Notes under the pieces: generated by a model
Told to the model about the DNA's origin: nothing
Databases searched by the model: none
Seen by the model: only the letters and a program-made list of their open reading frames with translations
Assembly: GCA_902784615.1 (NCBI GenBank)
Contig: CACZVN010000012.1
Location: forward strand, 26,867 to 90,866
Reading direction: 5' to 3'
From: an uncultured Prevotellaceae bacterium
GTDB lineage: Bacteria; Bacteroidota; Bacteroidia; Bacteroidales; Bacteroidaceae
DNA: 64,000 nucleotides
Shown: positions 8,493 through 16,098 of the stretch, in pieces
Numbering within the stretch: position 1 is the first letter of the stretch
Layout of the letters: every line of letters begins with the position of its first letter
Position numbers and translations under genes: made by a program

Positions 8493-9152
8493 ATGATACC
8501 TAAAACGGCATTCATGATAGCAGCACCAACCAGTGGCTCTGGCAAGACGACAATTGCCCGAGGGCTGATGGCGCTGTTCACGAAGAAGGGCTACAAGGTG
8601 CAGCCCTTTAAGTGCGGACCGGATTACATCGATACGAAGTTCCATGAAGCCGTATGTGGCAGGCCCAGTATCAACCTCGATACGTTCATGGCCTCAAAGG
8701 AACATGTGCGAGAGTTGTTTGTCCGCTATGGTGCCGATGCAGATATCGGCATCGTGGAAGGTATGATGGGTCTTTTTGACGGCTATGACCGTGACGAGGG
8801 CTCGTCGGCAGAGATTGCCGCTACACTGGGGATACAAGTGGTGCTGGTGGTCGATGCGAAATCGGCCGCTTATTCGATGGCACCGCTGTTACAGGGGTTT
8901 ATAAGTTTCAGAAAAGATGTACGTATCTGTGGCGTTATCTTTAATAAGGTGGGATCGGAAAAGCACTTCCGTATGCTTCAGCAGGTGTGCGAAGACCTAC
9001 ATATTGAGTGCTTTGGCTATTTGCCTAAGTCACCCGCTCTCGAACAAGGTTCACGATACTTAGGACTTGACTTCTCGGAGAGGGCAGAGAATAAAGAACT
9101 CATAGAATTGTTAGAAAATAACGTAAGATGGCAGCGGCTCATAGAACTTTAA
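8493..9152 (+). CDS. cbiA: Cobyrinic acid a,c-diamide synthase, N-terminal part (frameshifted cbiA)
   Basis: The ATP-dependent amidotransferase that amidates the a and c side chains. This 219-residue part has the P-loop-like APTSGSGKTTIARGLMALF and EGMMGLFDGYDRDEG, the synthetase half. An in-frame ATG exists at 8370, but the promoter at 8467 and homology to the family start (IPKTAFMIAAPTSGSGKTT) favour 8493. The reading frame stops at 9152, and the glutaminase half continues in the -1 frame from 9128. Intact CbiA is normally one chain of about 430-460 residues. One extra T in the CTTTAA around 9148-9152 would restore a continuous frame. This may be a real mutation, a split gene or a sequence error. 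Confidence 0.85.
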   Translation: MIPKTAFMIAAPTSGSGKTTIARGLMALFTKKGYKVQPFKCGPDYIDTKFHEAVCGRPSINLDTFMASKEHVRELFVRYGADADIGIVEGMMGLFDGYDRDEGSSAEIAATLGIQVVLVVDAKSAAYSMAPLLQGFISFRKDVRICGVIFNKVGSEKHFRMLQQVCEDLHIECFGYLPKSPALEQGSRYLGLDFSERAENKELIELLENNVRWQRLIEL

Positions 9153-9685
9153 TCGCCAGGAATACGGAGTCGTTCTCCTTTATCTATCAGGAGACGATAG
9201 ACCGTTTTGAGAATGTCCGATTCTTCGACCCTGAAACGGAAGTACCTACATTGGAGGATATCGATCTGCTCTATCTTCCTGGTGGCTATCCGGAAAAGCA
9301 TCTGGTGGCGCTGGTGAAGAATGAGGTTTGTCGCAAGGCCATCAAGGCGTATGCAGAGCGAGGAGGAAGGATTGTCGCCGAATGTGGCGGTATGATGTAT
9401 CTCTGCGAGAAGATTGTGACGGACGACGGTGAGTATCCGATGTGCGGTGTGCTGCCATACACTATCACGGCGCGCAAGGCAGACCGTAAACTCTCCCTCG
9501 GCTATCGTAAGTTTGAACTTGAGGGGAAGGAATATCGTGGTCACGAGTTCCACTATACGCAATTTATTGGAGAGAAACCACAGTCAGTCACTCAGGTTTA
9601 TAATGCCAAGGGCGAGCCGGTTGATACACCCGTCTTTAAATACAAGAATGTGCTGGCGAGCTATACGCATCTTTATCAGATATGA
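9128..9685 (+). CDS. cbiA: Cobyrinic acid a,c-diamide synthase, C-terminal glutamine amidotransferase part
   Basis: Continuation of CbiA in a shifted frame. The family signature FSFIYQETIDRFENVRFF is followed by LPGGYPEKHL, the class I glutaminase cysteine in AECGGMMYL and the HEFHYTQF segment with the catalytic His. Translation from the ATG at 9128, inside the end of the upstream part, would produce a separate glutaminase subunit; whether the two halves reassemble is unknown. The stop overlaps the cobQ start (ATGA at 9682), showing tight operon coupling. Confidence 0.85.
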   Translation: MAAAHRTLIARNTESFSFIYQETIDRFENVRFFDPETEVPTLEDIDLLYLPGGYPEKHLVALVKNEVCRKAIKAYAERGGRIVAECGGMMYLCEKIVTDDGEYPMCGVLPYTITARKADRKLSLGYRKFELEGKEYRGHEFHYTQFIGEKPQSVTQVYNAKGEPVDTPVFKYKNVLASYTHLYQI

Positions 9686-11109
9686 AACGACTGAGACCTA
9701 TCATGTTGGCGGGAACAGGCAGTGACGTTGGAAAAAGCGTAATTGCAACGGCCCTGTGCCGTATCTTCAAGCAGGATGGCTATAACCCCGCTCCTTTCAA
9801 AGCTCAGAACATGGCACTCAACAGCTATGCCACACCAGAAGGCTTGGAGATTGGTCGTGCTCAGGCCGTACAGGCTGAGGCCGCTGGCATCCCTTGTCAT
9901 ACGGACATGAATCCCCTGCTGCTGAAACCACAGAGCGACCACACCTCACAGGTGGTGCTGAATGGCAAACCTATTGGCAATAAGAATGCCTACGACTATT
10001 GGCGAAGGGGGAAGTCTGATATTGACTTCCGTGCAGAGGTCTGCAAGGCCTTCGACCGATTGGCTGCCCGCTATAATCCCATCGTGATGGAGGGTGCAGG
10101 AAGCATCTCCGAGATGAACCTGCGCGATACGGACTTGGTGAATCTGCCGATGGCACGTCATGCAAAGGCAGACGTGATTCTGGTGGGTGACATCGACCGT
10201 GGAGGGGTTTTTGCATCTGTCTATGGCAGCATCATGTTACAGACGCCAGAGGACCGACAACTAATCAAAGGTATCATCATCAACAAGTTCCGTGGGGATA
10301 TGCGGCTCTTTGATGAGGGTCGCAAGATGCTGGAAGATATCTGCGGTGTACCCGTCTTGGGTGTCGTACCTTATTATAAGGACATCTATATTGAAGAAGA
10401 GGATTCCGTGAGTCTTGCAAAGAAACAGCGCGAGTTGGCTGAAGGTAAGGTAAATGTGGCCGTTGTGTTATTGCATCATATCAGTAACTTCACGGACTTT
10501 GACATGCTGGAACGAGATCCTCGCGTCAACCTCTTCTATACGAATAATGTGTCTGACATCAGTCGTGCCGACATCATTATCCTACCTGGCACGAAGGCTA
10601 CCTTAGATGATCTGTTGGAACTGCGCCGAAACGGTTGTGCACAGGCCATCATTCGTGCTCATCGTGATGGAAAGACGGTTATTGGTATTTGTGGCGGCTA
10701 TCAGATGCTGGGACAGGCGGTCAGCGATCCCAATGGCATTGAGGGTACCATTGCCAACCTCCCAGGTCTTGGATTGTTGCCTATCCATACTACCATGACC
10801 CCTGAGAAGACTACGCAACAGGTTACTTTCCAGTTTGAAGGGCAAGAATGTCAGGGCTATGAGATTCATCAGGGCGTTAGTGATACTGACCAGCCCATCC
10901 TGCAGACCGATCACTGTATTGGCACCTACATCCATGGTTTTCTCGACAATCCACCAGTCATCGAGTATCTGCTCAAAGATAAAGTCTCTGTGAGTGCGCC
11001 TACGCAAAGCTATTCAGCCTTCAAAGATGAACAATACGACAAACTCGCTGAGCATGTGCGCAAGTATGTAGATATCCCACAACTCTATCAAATCCTGCAA
11101 GATGATTAA
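9682..11109 (+). CDS. cobQ: Cobyric acid synthase
   Basis: Amidates the b, d, e and g side chains of adenosylcobyrinic a,c-diamide in the cytoplasm. The 475-residue length is normal. The N-terminal synthetase half has GTGSDVGKSVIATALCRIF, FKAQNMALNSY and EGAGSISEMNLRD. The C-terminal glutaminase half has GICGGYQMLG (nucleophile Cys) and GYEIHQG with TYIHGFLDN. It overlaps cbiA by 4 bp and cbiB by 8 bp. Confidence 0.96.
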   Translation: MKRLRPIMLAGTGSDVGKSVIATALCRIFKQDGYNPAPFKAQNMALNSYATPEGLEIGRAQAVQAEAAGIPCHTDMNPLLLKPQSDHTSQVVLNGKPIGNKNAYDYWRRGKSDIDFRAEVCKAFDRLAARYNPIVMEGAGSISEMNLRDTDLVNLPMARHAKADVILVGDIDRGGVFASVYGSIMLQTPEDRQLIKGIIINKFRGDMRLFDEGRKMLEDICGVPVLGVVPYYKDIYIEEEDSVSLAKKQRELAEGKVNVAVVLLHHISNFTDFDMLERDPRVNLFYTNNVSDISRADIIILPGTKATLDDLLELRRNGCAQAIIRAHRDGKTVIGICGGYQMLGQAVSDPNGIEGTIANLPGLGLLPIHTTMTPEKTTQQVTFQFEGQECQGYEIHQGVSDTDQPILQTDHCIGTYIHGFLDNPPVIEYLLKDKVSVSAPTQSYSAFKDEQYDKLAEHVRKYVDIPQLYQILQDD

Positions 11110-12019
11110 AGCTATATCACTCCTTATCGGTTGGTTGCTTGATCTTTTGTTGGGCGACCCTTCATGCTTGCCGCATCCCGTCGTGGGCTTTGGCAAGATG
11201 ATTGCCTTTGGCGAGCGGCACCTCAATAAGGGGAACCATCGGATGCTGAAGGGAGCCATAATGAGTTTTTTCCTTATTGTCCTCGTCTTTGCGATTATCT
11301 GGTTTATTGAAAACCAATTATCCATTATACATTATACATTATCCATTGCCTTTGAGTCCCTCCTAATCTTCTATTGTCTGGCAGGTACGACGTTAATCCG
11401 TGAAGTTCGTAAGGTGTTTCGTGCTGTTGACCGTTCACTAGACGAAGGAAGGAAACAAGTTGCCCGTATCGTTGGGCGCGATACCGCGCAACTCTCAGCC
11501 CAGGAGATTCGCACGGCAGCCTTGGAAACGTTGGCAGAGAATCTGAGCGACGGGGTGATCGCTCCACTGTTCTGGTTGGCGATAGGGGGCGTACCTGCAA
11601 TGGTTGCTTATAAGATGGTGAATACGCTTGACTCGATGATTGGCTATCGTACAGAGCGTTATAAAGATTTCGGCTGTTGGGCTGCCCACATTGATGATGT
11701 AGCGAATTATATCCCCGCCCGCATCACGGCTCTGTTGATGGTGATTGCTGCTGGCAAACCGCAACTCTTAGGTTTTGTATGGCGTAATGGTCGCAACCAT
11801 GCCTCGCCCAATAGCGGCTATCCTGAGGCTGCTCTCGCAGGAATCCTTGATTGCCGTTTTGGAGGACCTCACTACTATTTCGGAGAATTATTTGATAAAC
11901 CCTATATTGGCGAGAACGCCCGTGAGTTGACCACTGCTGACATGCAGAAAGCAGTACGCATCAACCGTATAGCAGAAGTGCTCGCCATCATTATCATAAC
12001 CATTGTTTACTGCCTATGA
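11102..12019 (+). CDS. cbiB: Adenosylcobinamide-phosphate synthase
   Basis: Membrane enzyme that joins aminopropanol (phosphate) to adenosylcobyric acid. 305 residues with about five hydrophobic segments. Family motifs: WLLDLLLGDP near the start, HPVVGFGKMI, DGVIAPLFWLAIGGVPAM, YKMVNTLDSMIGYRTERY and ARITALLM. It overlaps cobQ and shares an ATGA junction with cobU. Residues about 74-84 (NQLSIIHYTLS) are encoded by a dispersed TATACATT-type repeat at 11315-11348 that seems to have been accepted within a membrane stretch. Confidence 0.94.
   Translation: MIKAISLLIGWLLDLLLGDPSCLPHPVVGFGKMIAFGERHLNKGNHRMLKGAIMSFFLIVLVFAIIWFIENQLSIIHYTLSIAFESLLIFYCLAGTTLIREVRKVFRAVDRSLDEGRKQVARIVGRDTAQLSAQEIRTAALETLAENLSDGVIAPLFWLAIGGVPAMVAYKMVNTLDSMIGYRTERYKDFGCWAAHIDDVANYIPARITALLMVIAAGKPQLLGFVWRNGRNHASPNSGYPEAALAGILDCRFGGPHYYFGELFDKPYIGENARELTTADMQKAVRINRIAEVLAIIIITIVYCL
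11315..11348. repeat. Dispersed TATACATTATACATTA-type repeat inside cbiB
   Basis: Short tandem TATCCATTATACATTATACA sequence like the AT-rich repeats seen between genes in this window (for example around 54095). It lies in frame inside cbiB, encoding a hydrophobic stretch. Confidence 0.6.
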
Positions 12020-12525
12020 AGAAAGTGATATTGATAACAGGAGGCGCCCGCTCTGGCAAGAGCCGATATGCGGAGGAACTGGCCTTGTCACTGAGCAAGA
12101 CTCCCGTCTATGTGGCTACGGCTCATGTGTGGGATGAAGAGTTCCGCGAACGGGTCAAGAAGCATCAGGAGCGCCGTGGCCCTGAGTGGACGAATATCGA
12201 GGAGGAAAAGGAACTGAGCCGTCATGACCTGACGGGACGTGTAGCCGTTATCGATTGCATCACACTCTGGTGTACTAATTACTTCTTCGAACTACAAAAG
12301 GTGGATACGGCTCTCGAAGCCCTCAAAGCAGAGTTCGACAAGTTTACGGCTCATGATGCGACCTATATTTTCGTGACCAACGAGATTGGTATGGGTGGCG
12401 TAAGTGATAATGCCGTGCAACGGAAGTTCACAGATCTTCAAGGCTGGATGAACCAATATGTGGCAAGCCAGGCGGATGAAGTAATACTGATGGTGAGTGG
12501 AATTGCAGTAAAGGTAAAAGGGTAA
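12016..12525 (+). CDS. cobU: Adenosylcobinamide kinase/adenosylcobinamide-phosphate guanylyltransferase
   Basis: Phosphorylates adenosylcobinamide and transfers GMP to give AdoCbi-GDP in nucleotide loop assembly. 169 residues with the P-loop GGARSGKSRYAE at the N-terminus, VATAHVWDEEFRERVKKHQ with the guanylyl-accepting His region, and NEIGMGGVSDNAVQRKF. The last residues (AVKVKG) run into a GGTAAAAGGGTAAAAT dispersed repeat, so the native C-terminus may have been slightly altered. It lies between cbiB (4-bp overlap) and cobT (4-bp gap). Confidence 0.95.
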   Translation: MKKVILITGGARSGKSRYAEELALSLSKTPVYVATAHVWDEEFRERVKKHQERRGPEWTNIEEEKELSRHDLTGRVAVIDCITLWCTNYFFELQKVDTALEALKAEFDKFTAHDATYIFVTNEIGMGGVSDNAVQRKFTDLQGWMNQYVASQADEVILMVSGIAVKVKG

Positions 12526-12529
12526 AATA

Positions 12530-13567
12530 ATGAGGGAGTTTAAGATTGAAAGACCTGATGAGGCGATGCGATCTGCCATTCAGGACAAGATAGACAACCT
12601 AAACAAGCCCAAGGGCTCATTGGGCATGTTGGAGGAACTGGCAATGCAGGTGTGTCTGATTCAGCAGACGCTCACACCTTCATTGACTCATCCCTGTCAT
12701 CTGCTTTTGGGTGGCGATCATGGTATCGAGCGCGAAGGCGTGAGTGTATCACCTCGCGAAGTGACTTGGCAGCAGATGATCAACTTCACCCGTGGTGGTG
12801 GCGGCGTAAACATGTTCTGTCGTCAGCATGGTTTCAAGTTGCGCATCGTCGATGTGGGCGTGGATTACGACCTATCAAACATCCCTGGTATTATCGACCG
12901 TAAGATAGCCTATGGTACGAAAAACTTTCTTTACGAGCCCGCTATGTCGGAAGAACAGTTTGAGAAGGCTATTGAGACGGGAGCAGCCTTGGTAGATGAC
13001 TGTGTAGCAGATGGTTGTCGTGTGCTCTGCATTGGCGAGATGGGTATTGCCAATACCTCGCCATCGAGTATCTGGATGAGCCTCTTCTGCGGTATTCCTC
13101 TCGACGAATGTATTGGTGCTGGTGCCGGACTCGACTCCCCTGGCGTCCGCCATAAGCGCGAAGTGCTCCGTCAGGCGGTAGAAAGATTCACCTCACAGGG
13201 GGACCCCTGTGAGGTGCTCCGCTACTTTGGCGGCTTCGAGATGATTGCGGCCATCGGAGCCATGCTGCGGGCTGCCGAGCAGCACCTTGTAATATTGGTT
13301 GACGGCTTCATCATGACAGCCTGTGCTCTTGCTGCCTGCCGCCTCTATCCCGTAGCACAGCGCTATATGGTCTTCGGCCATTGTGGTGACGAGAGCGGAC
13401 ATCGTCGGATGCTTGATGCGATGGGTGCCAAGCCGTTACTCTCATTAGGATTGAGATTAGGCGAGGGTACTGGTGCCCTCTGTGCTTTCCCCATTCTCGA
13501 CTCAGCTGTACGTATGATGAACGAAATGAACAACTTCGACAATGGAAATATCACTAAATACTTCTAA
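12530..13567 (+). CDS. cobT: Nicotinate-nucleotide-dimethylbenzimidazole phosphoribosyltransferase
   Basis: Activates the lower ligand base to its alpha-ribazole phosphate. 345 residues with LNKPKGSLGMLEELA, LLGGDHGIEREGVS, CIGEMGIANT, GAGAGLDSPGVRHKREVL, YFGGFEMIAAIGAML and FGHCGDESGHRRML, all expected in order. The C-terminal region, which normally holds the catalytic Glu, reads LRLGEGTGA. A 13-bp-arm palindrome lies at 13189-13216 within the coding region. The gene overlaps cobS by 26 bp. Confidence 0.95.
   Translation: MREFKIERPDEAMRSAIQDKIDNLNKPKGSLGMLEELAMQVCLIQQTLTPSLTHPCHLLLGGDHGIEREGVSVSPREVTWQQMINFTRGGGGVNMFCRQHGFKLRIVDVGVDYDLSNIPGIIDRKIAYGTKNFLYEPAMSEEQFEKAIETGAALVDDCVADGCRVLCIGEMGIANTSPSSIWMSLFCGIPLDECIGAGAGLDSPGVRHKREVLRQAVERFTSQGDPCEVLRYFGGFEMIAAIGAMLRAAEQHLVILVDGFIMTACALAACRLYPVAQRYMVFGHCGDESGHRRMLDAMGAKPLLSLGLRLGEGTGALCAFPILDSAVRMMNEMNNFDNGNITKYF
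13189..13216. repeat. 13-bp-arm palindrome inside cobT
   Basis: CACCTCACAGGGG and CCCCTGTGAGGTG are perfect reverse complements separated by GA. It encodes TSQGDPCEVL just before the conserved YFGGFE. Length compared with the family is about normal, so this may be replacement or chance rather than insertion. Confidence 0.7.
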
Positions 13568-14336
13568 ATGGTACGACCGCTTATGGGCGGCACTTATCTT
13601 CTTCACCCGTCTGCCTTTCTGGCGTATCTACCAGCCACCCAAGGTGGCTTATCAGGGTGTCGTAGAATTCTGGCCGTTGGCAGGTTGGCTCACGGCAGGT
13701 GTCATGGCTGGTGTGCTCTATGGTGCTTCGATGGTTTTCTCATACGAAATAGCCGTTGTGCTGGCCATCGTCAGTCGATTACTATTGACGGGAGCATTGC
13801 ATGAAGACGGGTTAGCCGACTTCTTCGATGGCTTTGGAGGCGGTGGACGAGACCGTCAGCGCATCCTCGCTATCATGAAGGATTCGCACATCGGCACCTA
13901 CGGTGTGCTGGCACTCATCGTCTATTTTGCATTGCTTTTCTTTGCCCTCCATTCCCTGGCACCTGCTGACGCCGCACTTGCTATCCTCGCCGTTGACCCA
14001 TACGCCAAGATGGTGAGTGCCCAAGTGATACAGATGATGCCGTATGCCCGCACGGAAGAGACGGCCAAGAACAAAACCGTCTATCGTAAGTTCTCTGCTG
14101 CTGCAGGTATAGGTCTTGCCGTACAAGGTCTGCTACCCATCGGCCTCTACCTCTGGTGGATGCAGGGGCGAATAGAATGGGGTACGCTTATTTTCCTGCC
14201 TTGCCTGACAATGTATTTCCTCTACCTTTTTATATGGAGAAGGCTACGCGGCTACACGGGCGACTGTTGTGGCGCCCTTTTCCTGCTCACAGAGTTGACA
14301 GCCTATCTTATTATTGCTATTCCAGCAGTTCCTTAA
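13542..14336 (+). CDS. cobS: Adenosylcobinamide-GDP ribazoletransferase (cobalamin synthase)
   Basis: Integral membrane enzyme that joins AdoCbi-GDP and alpha-ribazole (phosphate), the last assembly step. 264 residues, several hydrophobic helices. Motifs: FFTRLPFW near residue 22, FWPLAGWLTAGVMAG and the metal-binding EDGLADFFDGFGGG near residue 87. It overlaps cobT by 26 bp. Its stop overlaps the 3' end of the convergent LytTR gene by about 20 bp. No cobC phosphatase follows. Confidence 0.94.
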   Translation: MEISLNTSKWYDRLWAALIFFTRLPFWRIYQPPKVAYQGVVEFWPLAGWLTAGVMAGVLYGASMVFSYEIAVVLAIVSRLLLTGALHEDGLADFFDGFGGGGRDRQRILAIMKDSHIGTYGVLALIVYFALLFFALHSLAPADAALAILAVDPYAKMVSAQVIQMMPYARTEETAKNKTVYRKFSAAAGIGLAVQGLLPIGLYLWWMQGRIEWGTLIFLPCLTMYFLYLFIWRRLRGYTGDCCGALFLLTELTAYLIIAIPAVP

Positions 14337-15243
14337 GTTTACTGATATTGCTGCGCGAAACAGGGATGGCATCGTGGCTGTGACGCATCACGAGTTGCAT
14401 GGCGCGAGAATTGGAGGAGATTTGTTCCACCTGAGCGAGATTGACCATAAAGGCACGATGGCAACGCACAATCATGGGATAGGCCTGTAGTTCGTCTTCC
14501 ATCTGTTTCATCGTGGCACGAAGCATATGGGTATGAACCTCATTGTTCTCTTGCAAGGCAAGCGCTCGGCTTTGCCGCTTTGCTTTGCAAAGAACCTTGA
14601 CATAGTTGCCTACGGCTTCTATATATAATAGGTGAGATATCTCGAGGGTCACATGTTCATTGGTGGTTCCCTCGAGTGTTATCTGTGAATCCTGATAGGT
14701 ACTCCCTGATAGAAGGCCGTCAGTCGCTTGTTGTGGGACTCCTGTGGTAGAACTCTGCAATTTCTTCAGCTGCTCGTTAAGTAGTCTGGTTTCCTCCAGT
14801 TCAGCAGCCAGATAACGGCTACGGTACTTGAATCGCCAGTAGAGTCCGATGGCGAAGGAGAGGAAAGCGATAATCACCAGCGTCTCCAGATAGTTTGTCA
14901 ACGACAGTTTATTACCCTCTACCAGATCGCTCATCGCGAAGTGACGATAGAGGCAGATGAGCAGCGATACCAACGGCGTGTTGATGCATTGGAAACGGAG
15001 ATTACGGCTGATGATATAGCTGACGCCACGATCGTAGGAACGGGGCATGCGGACAATGTATCGCAGAATGAGTTCCGTCAGGAAACAACTGAACAGTCCC
15101 AATGCAAATATCGCCAGCAGATGAACATAGGCCTGCCACTGCCATACTTCGAGTCCGAAGGGCTTGAAAATGGCTATCGCCAGCACCATGAAGGTGGTGC
15201 TGATGAAACGCGTGTTGATGGTTTCTTTGTGACCTTTGTTCAT
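14317..15243 (-). CDS. Membrane-anchored LytTR-family transcriptional regulator
   Basis: About 308 residues. The N-terminal half has four hydrophobic segments (for example FISTTFMVLAIAIFKPFG, LLAIFALGLFSCFLTELIL and TLVIIAFLSFAIGLYWRF). A coiled stretch of EETRLLNEQLKKLQ type leads to a C-terminal LytTR DNA-binding domain (ISHLLYIEAVGNYVKV, THMLRATMKQMEDEL, IVRCHRAFMVNL). There is no receiver domain, so the signal probably comes through the membrane part. I chose the ATG at 15243 over 15315 because the longer start overlaps the upstream operator region. About 12 residues (CKAKRQSRALAL) after YVKVL derive from a dispersed GCGGCAAAGCCGAGCG repeat (14563-14580). Divergent from the LiaF-like gene, with ~20-bp-periodic repeats between them. 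Confidence 0.88.
   Translation of the reverse strand: MNKGHKETINTRFISTTFMVLAIAIFKPFGLEVWQWQAYVHLLAIFALGLFSCFLTELILRYIVRMPRSYDRGVSYIISRNLRFQCINTPLVSLLICLYRHFAMSDLVEGNKLSLTNYLETLVIIAFLSFAIGLYWRFKYRSRYLAAELEETRLLNEQLKKLQSSTTGVPQQATDGLLSGSTYQDSQITLEGTTNEHVTLEISHLLYIEAVGNYVKVLCKAKRQSRALALQENNEVHTHMLRATMKQMEDELQAYPMIVRCHRAFMVNLAQVEQISSNSRAMQLVMRHSHDAIPVSRSNISKLKELLE
14563..14580. repeat. Dispersed repeat AAGCGGCAAAGCCGAGCG, copy inside the LytTR gene
   Basis: The reverse complement at 14563-14580 matches 18 of 18 bases with 36299-36316, which is intergenic upstream of the HU-like gene. Here it is in frame and lengthens a loop of the LytTR domain. Confidence 0.7.
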
Positions 15244-15305
15244 ACAGTTGGCAAAGGTAAGAAATATAATTAAGAATGAAGGATTAAGAATGAAGAAAAT
15301 GCTTC

Positions 15306-15385
15306 CGCTCGTCACTTTTCGCCCAATTCATCCCACATTTCAGCCCGTTTATCACTAAACTACGCAGAATATCCCAGAAATTTGG
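15306..15385. promoter_or_regulatory. Four ~20-bp-spaced TTCRTCMC repeats upstream of the LiaF-like gene (putative LytTR operator)
   Basis: CTCGTCAC (15308-15315), TTCATCCC (15327-15334), TTATCAC (15349-15355) and ATATCCC (15369-15375) are spaced 19-21 bp, about two helical turns. They lead into an AATTTGG (-33-like) sequence at 15379-15385. The block lies between the divergent LytTR and LiaF-like genes. Related elements occur at 18475, 56212, 61252 and 63650. Confidence 0.6.
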
Positions 15386-15404
15386 AGGGATAGTTGATAC
15401 GTCA

Positions 15405-15412
15405 TAACTTTG
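15405..15412 (+). promoter_or_regulatory. -7 promoter element TAACTTTG for the LiaF-like gene
   Basis: TAACTTTGCACC sits about 20 bp after the AATTTGG at 15379-15385 and 53 bp before the ATG at 15465, a standard Bacteroidales promoter geometry. Confidence 0.7.
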
Positions 15413-15464
15413 CACCGTCAAACAGTAAAACAGTAAAAAAGGAAATAATTTAAAAGGTAAAGTT

Positions 15465-16025
15465 ATGAAACTAAGAACGATTATTGGAATAGTTTTCATT
15501 GTAGCCAGTTTAACAAAGTTGGCAACAATCTGGGGAATCATCCAGTGGAGTTGGTTTACAAATGTATCTCAGGAGCCGTGGGTAACCTATTTCTGCATCT
15601 GTCTGCTGATATATGTAGGCGTGAGCCTTATTATCGACAGTTATCGCCGCGACCCTGACCAGTGGTTGCAGCGTCCGCTGCCCATTGGTGAAGATGGTAA
15701 GCGCATCTGCTGCAGTGCTCACTATGGCGGTGATGAGTATATCTATCGTGGGGAGGTTTTTCACGGAGCCCGTCTCGATGCTTTCTGTGGAGGTATCCGA
15801 ATGGACTTGCGTGATGCCACCATCACGGAAGATGAGGAGATTGAAATCCATACCTTCTGTGGTGGTATAGAACTCATGGTGCCTCAGACGGTGAATGTCG
15901 TTGTCAAGAGCCGTAGTTTCATTGGTGGTGTAGGCAACCATGCAACGCGAATCATAGGAAAGGATGCCCCCTGCCTCCACATCGTTGCCAACAATTTCTT
16001 GGGTGGTGTGGATATAAAAAGCTAA
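15465..16025 (+). CDS. LiaF-like membrane protein
   Basis: 186 residues with two N-terminal membrane helices (about 5-25 and 40-58), followed by a soluble beta-rich domain with repeated glycine turns (AFCGGIRMDL, TFCGGIELMV, SFIGGVG, NFLGGVDI). This fits the C-terminal domain of LiaF/cell-wall-active-antibiotic-response proteins. In Bacteroidales such proteins are often next to LytTR regulators, as here; the partner lies divergently. A role in sensing envelope stress is an inference from the family. The outer-membrane protein gene follows 73 bp downstream, probably co-transcribed. Confidence 0.75.
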   Translation: MKLRTIIGIVFIVASLTKLATIWGIIQWSWFTNVSQEPWVTYFCICLLIYVGVSLIIDSYRRDPDQWLQRPLPIGEDGKRICCSAHYGGDEYIYRGEVFHGARLDAFCGGIRMDLRDATITEDEEIEIHTFCGGIELMVPQTVNVVVKSRSFIGGVGNHATRIIGKDAPCLHIVANNFLGGVDIKS

Positions 16026-16098
16026 AATTTCTGCAACTATCTGTAATTTTCCGACGTCCAATACGACAAATAGGGTAAAAAAGTAAATTAGTAAATAG

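Noticed and set aside
9128-9152. Programmed -1 frameshift in cbiA
   Set aside because: The overlap lacks a slippery heptamer and the CTTTAA context looks like a simple base loss or error. The possibility of two subunits is kept as a finding.
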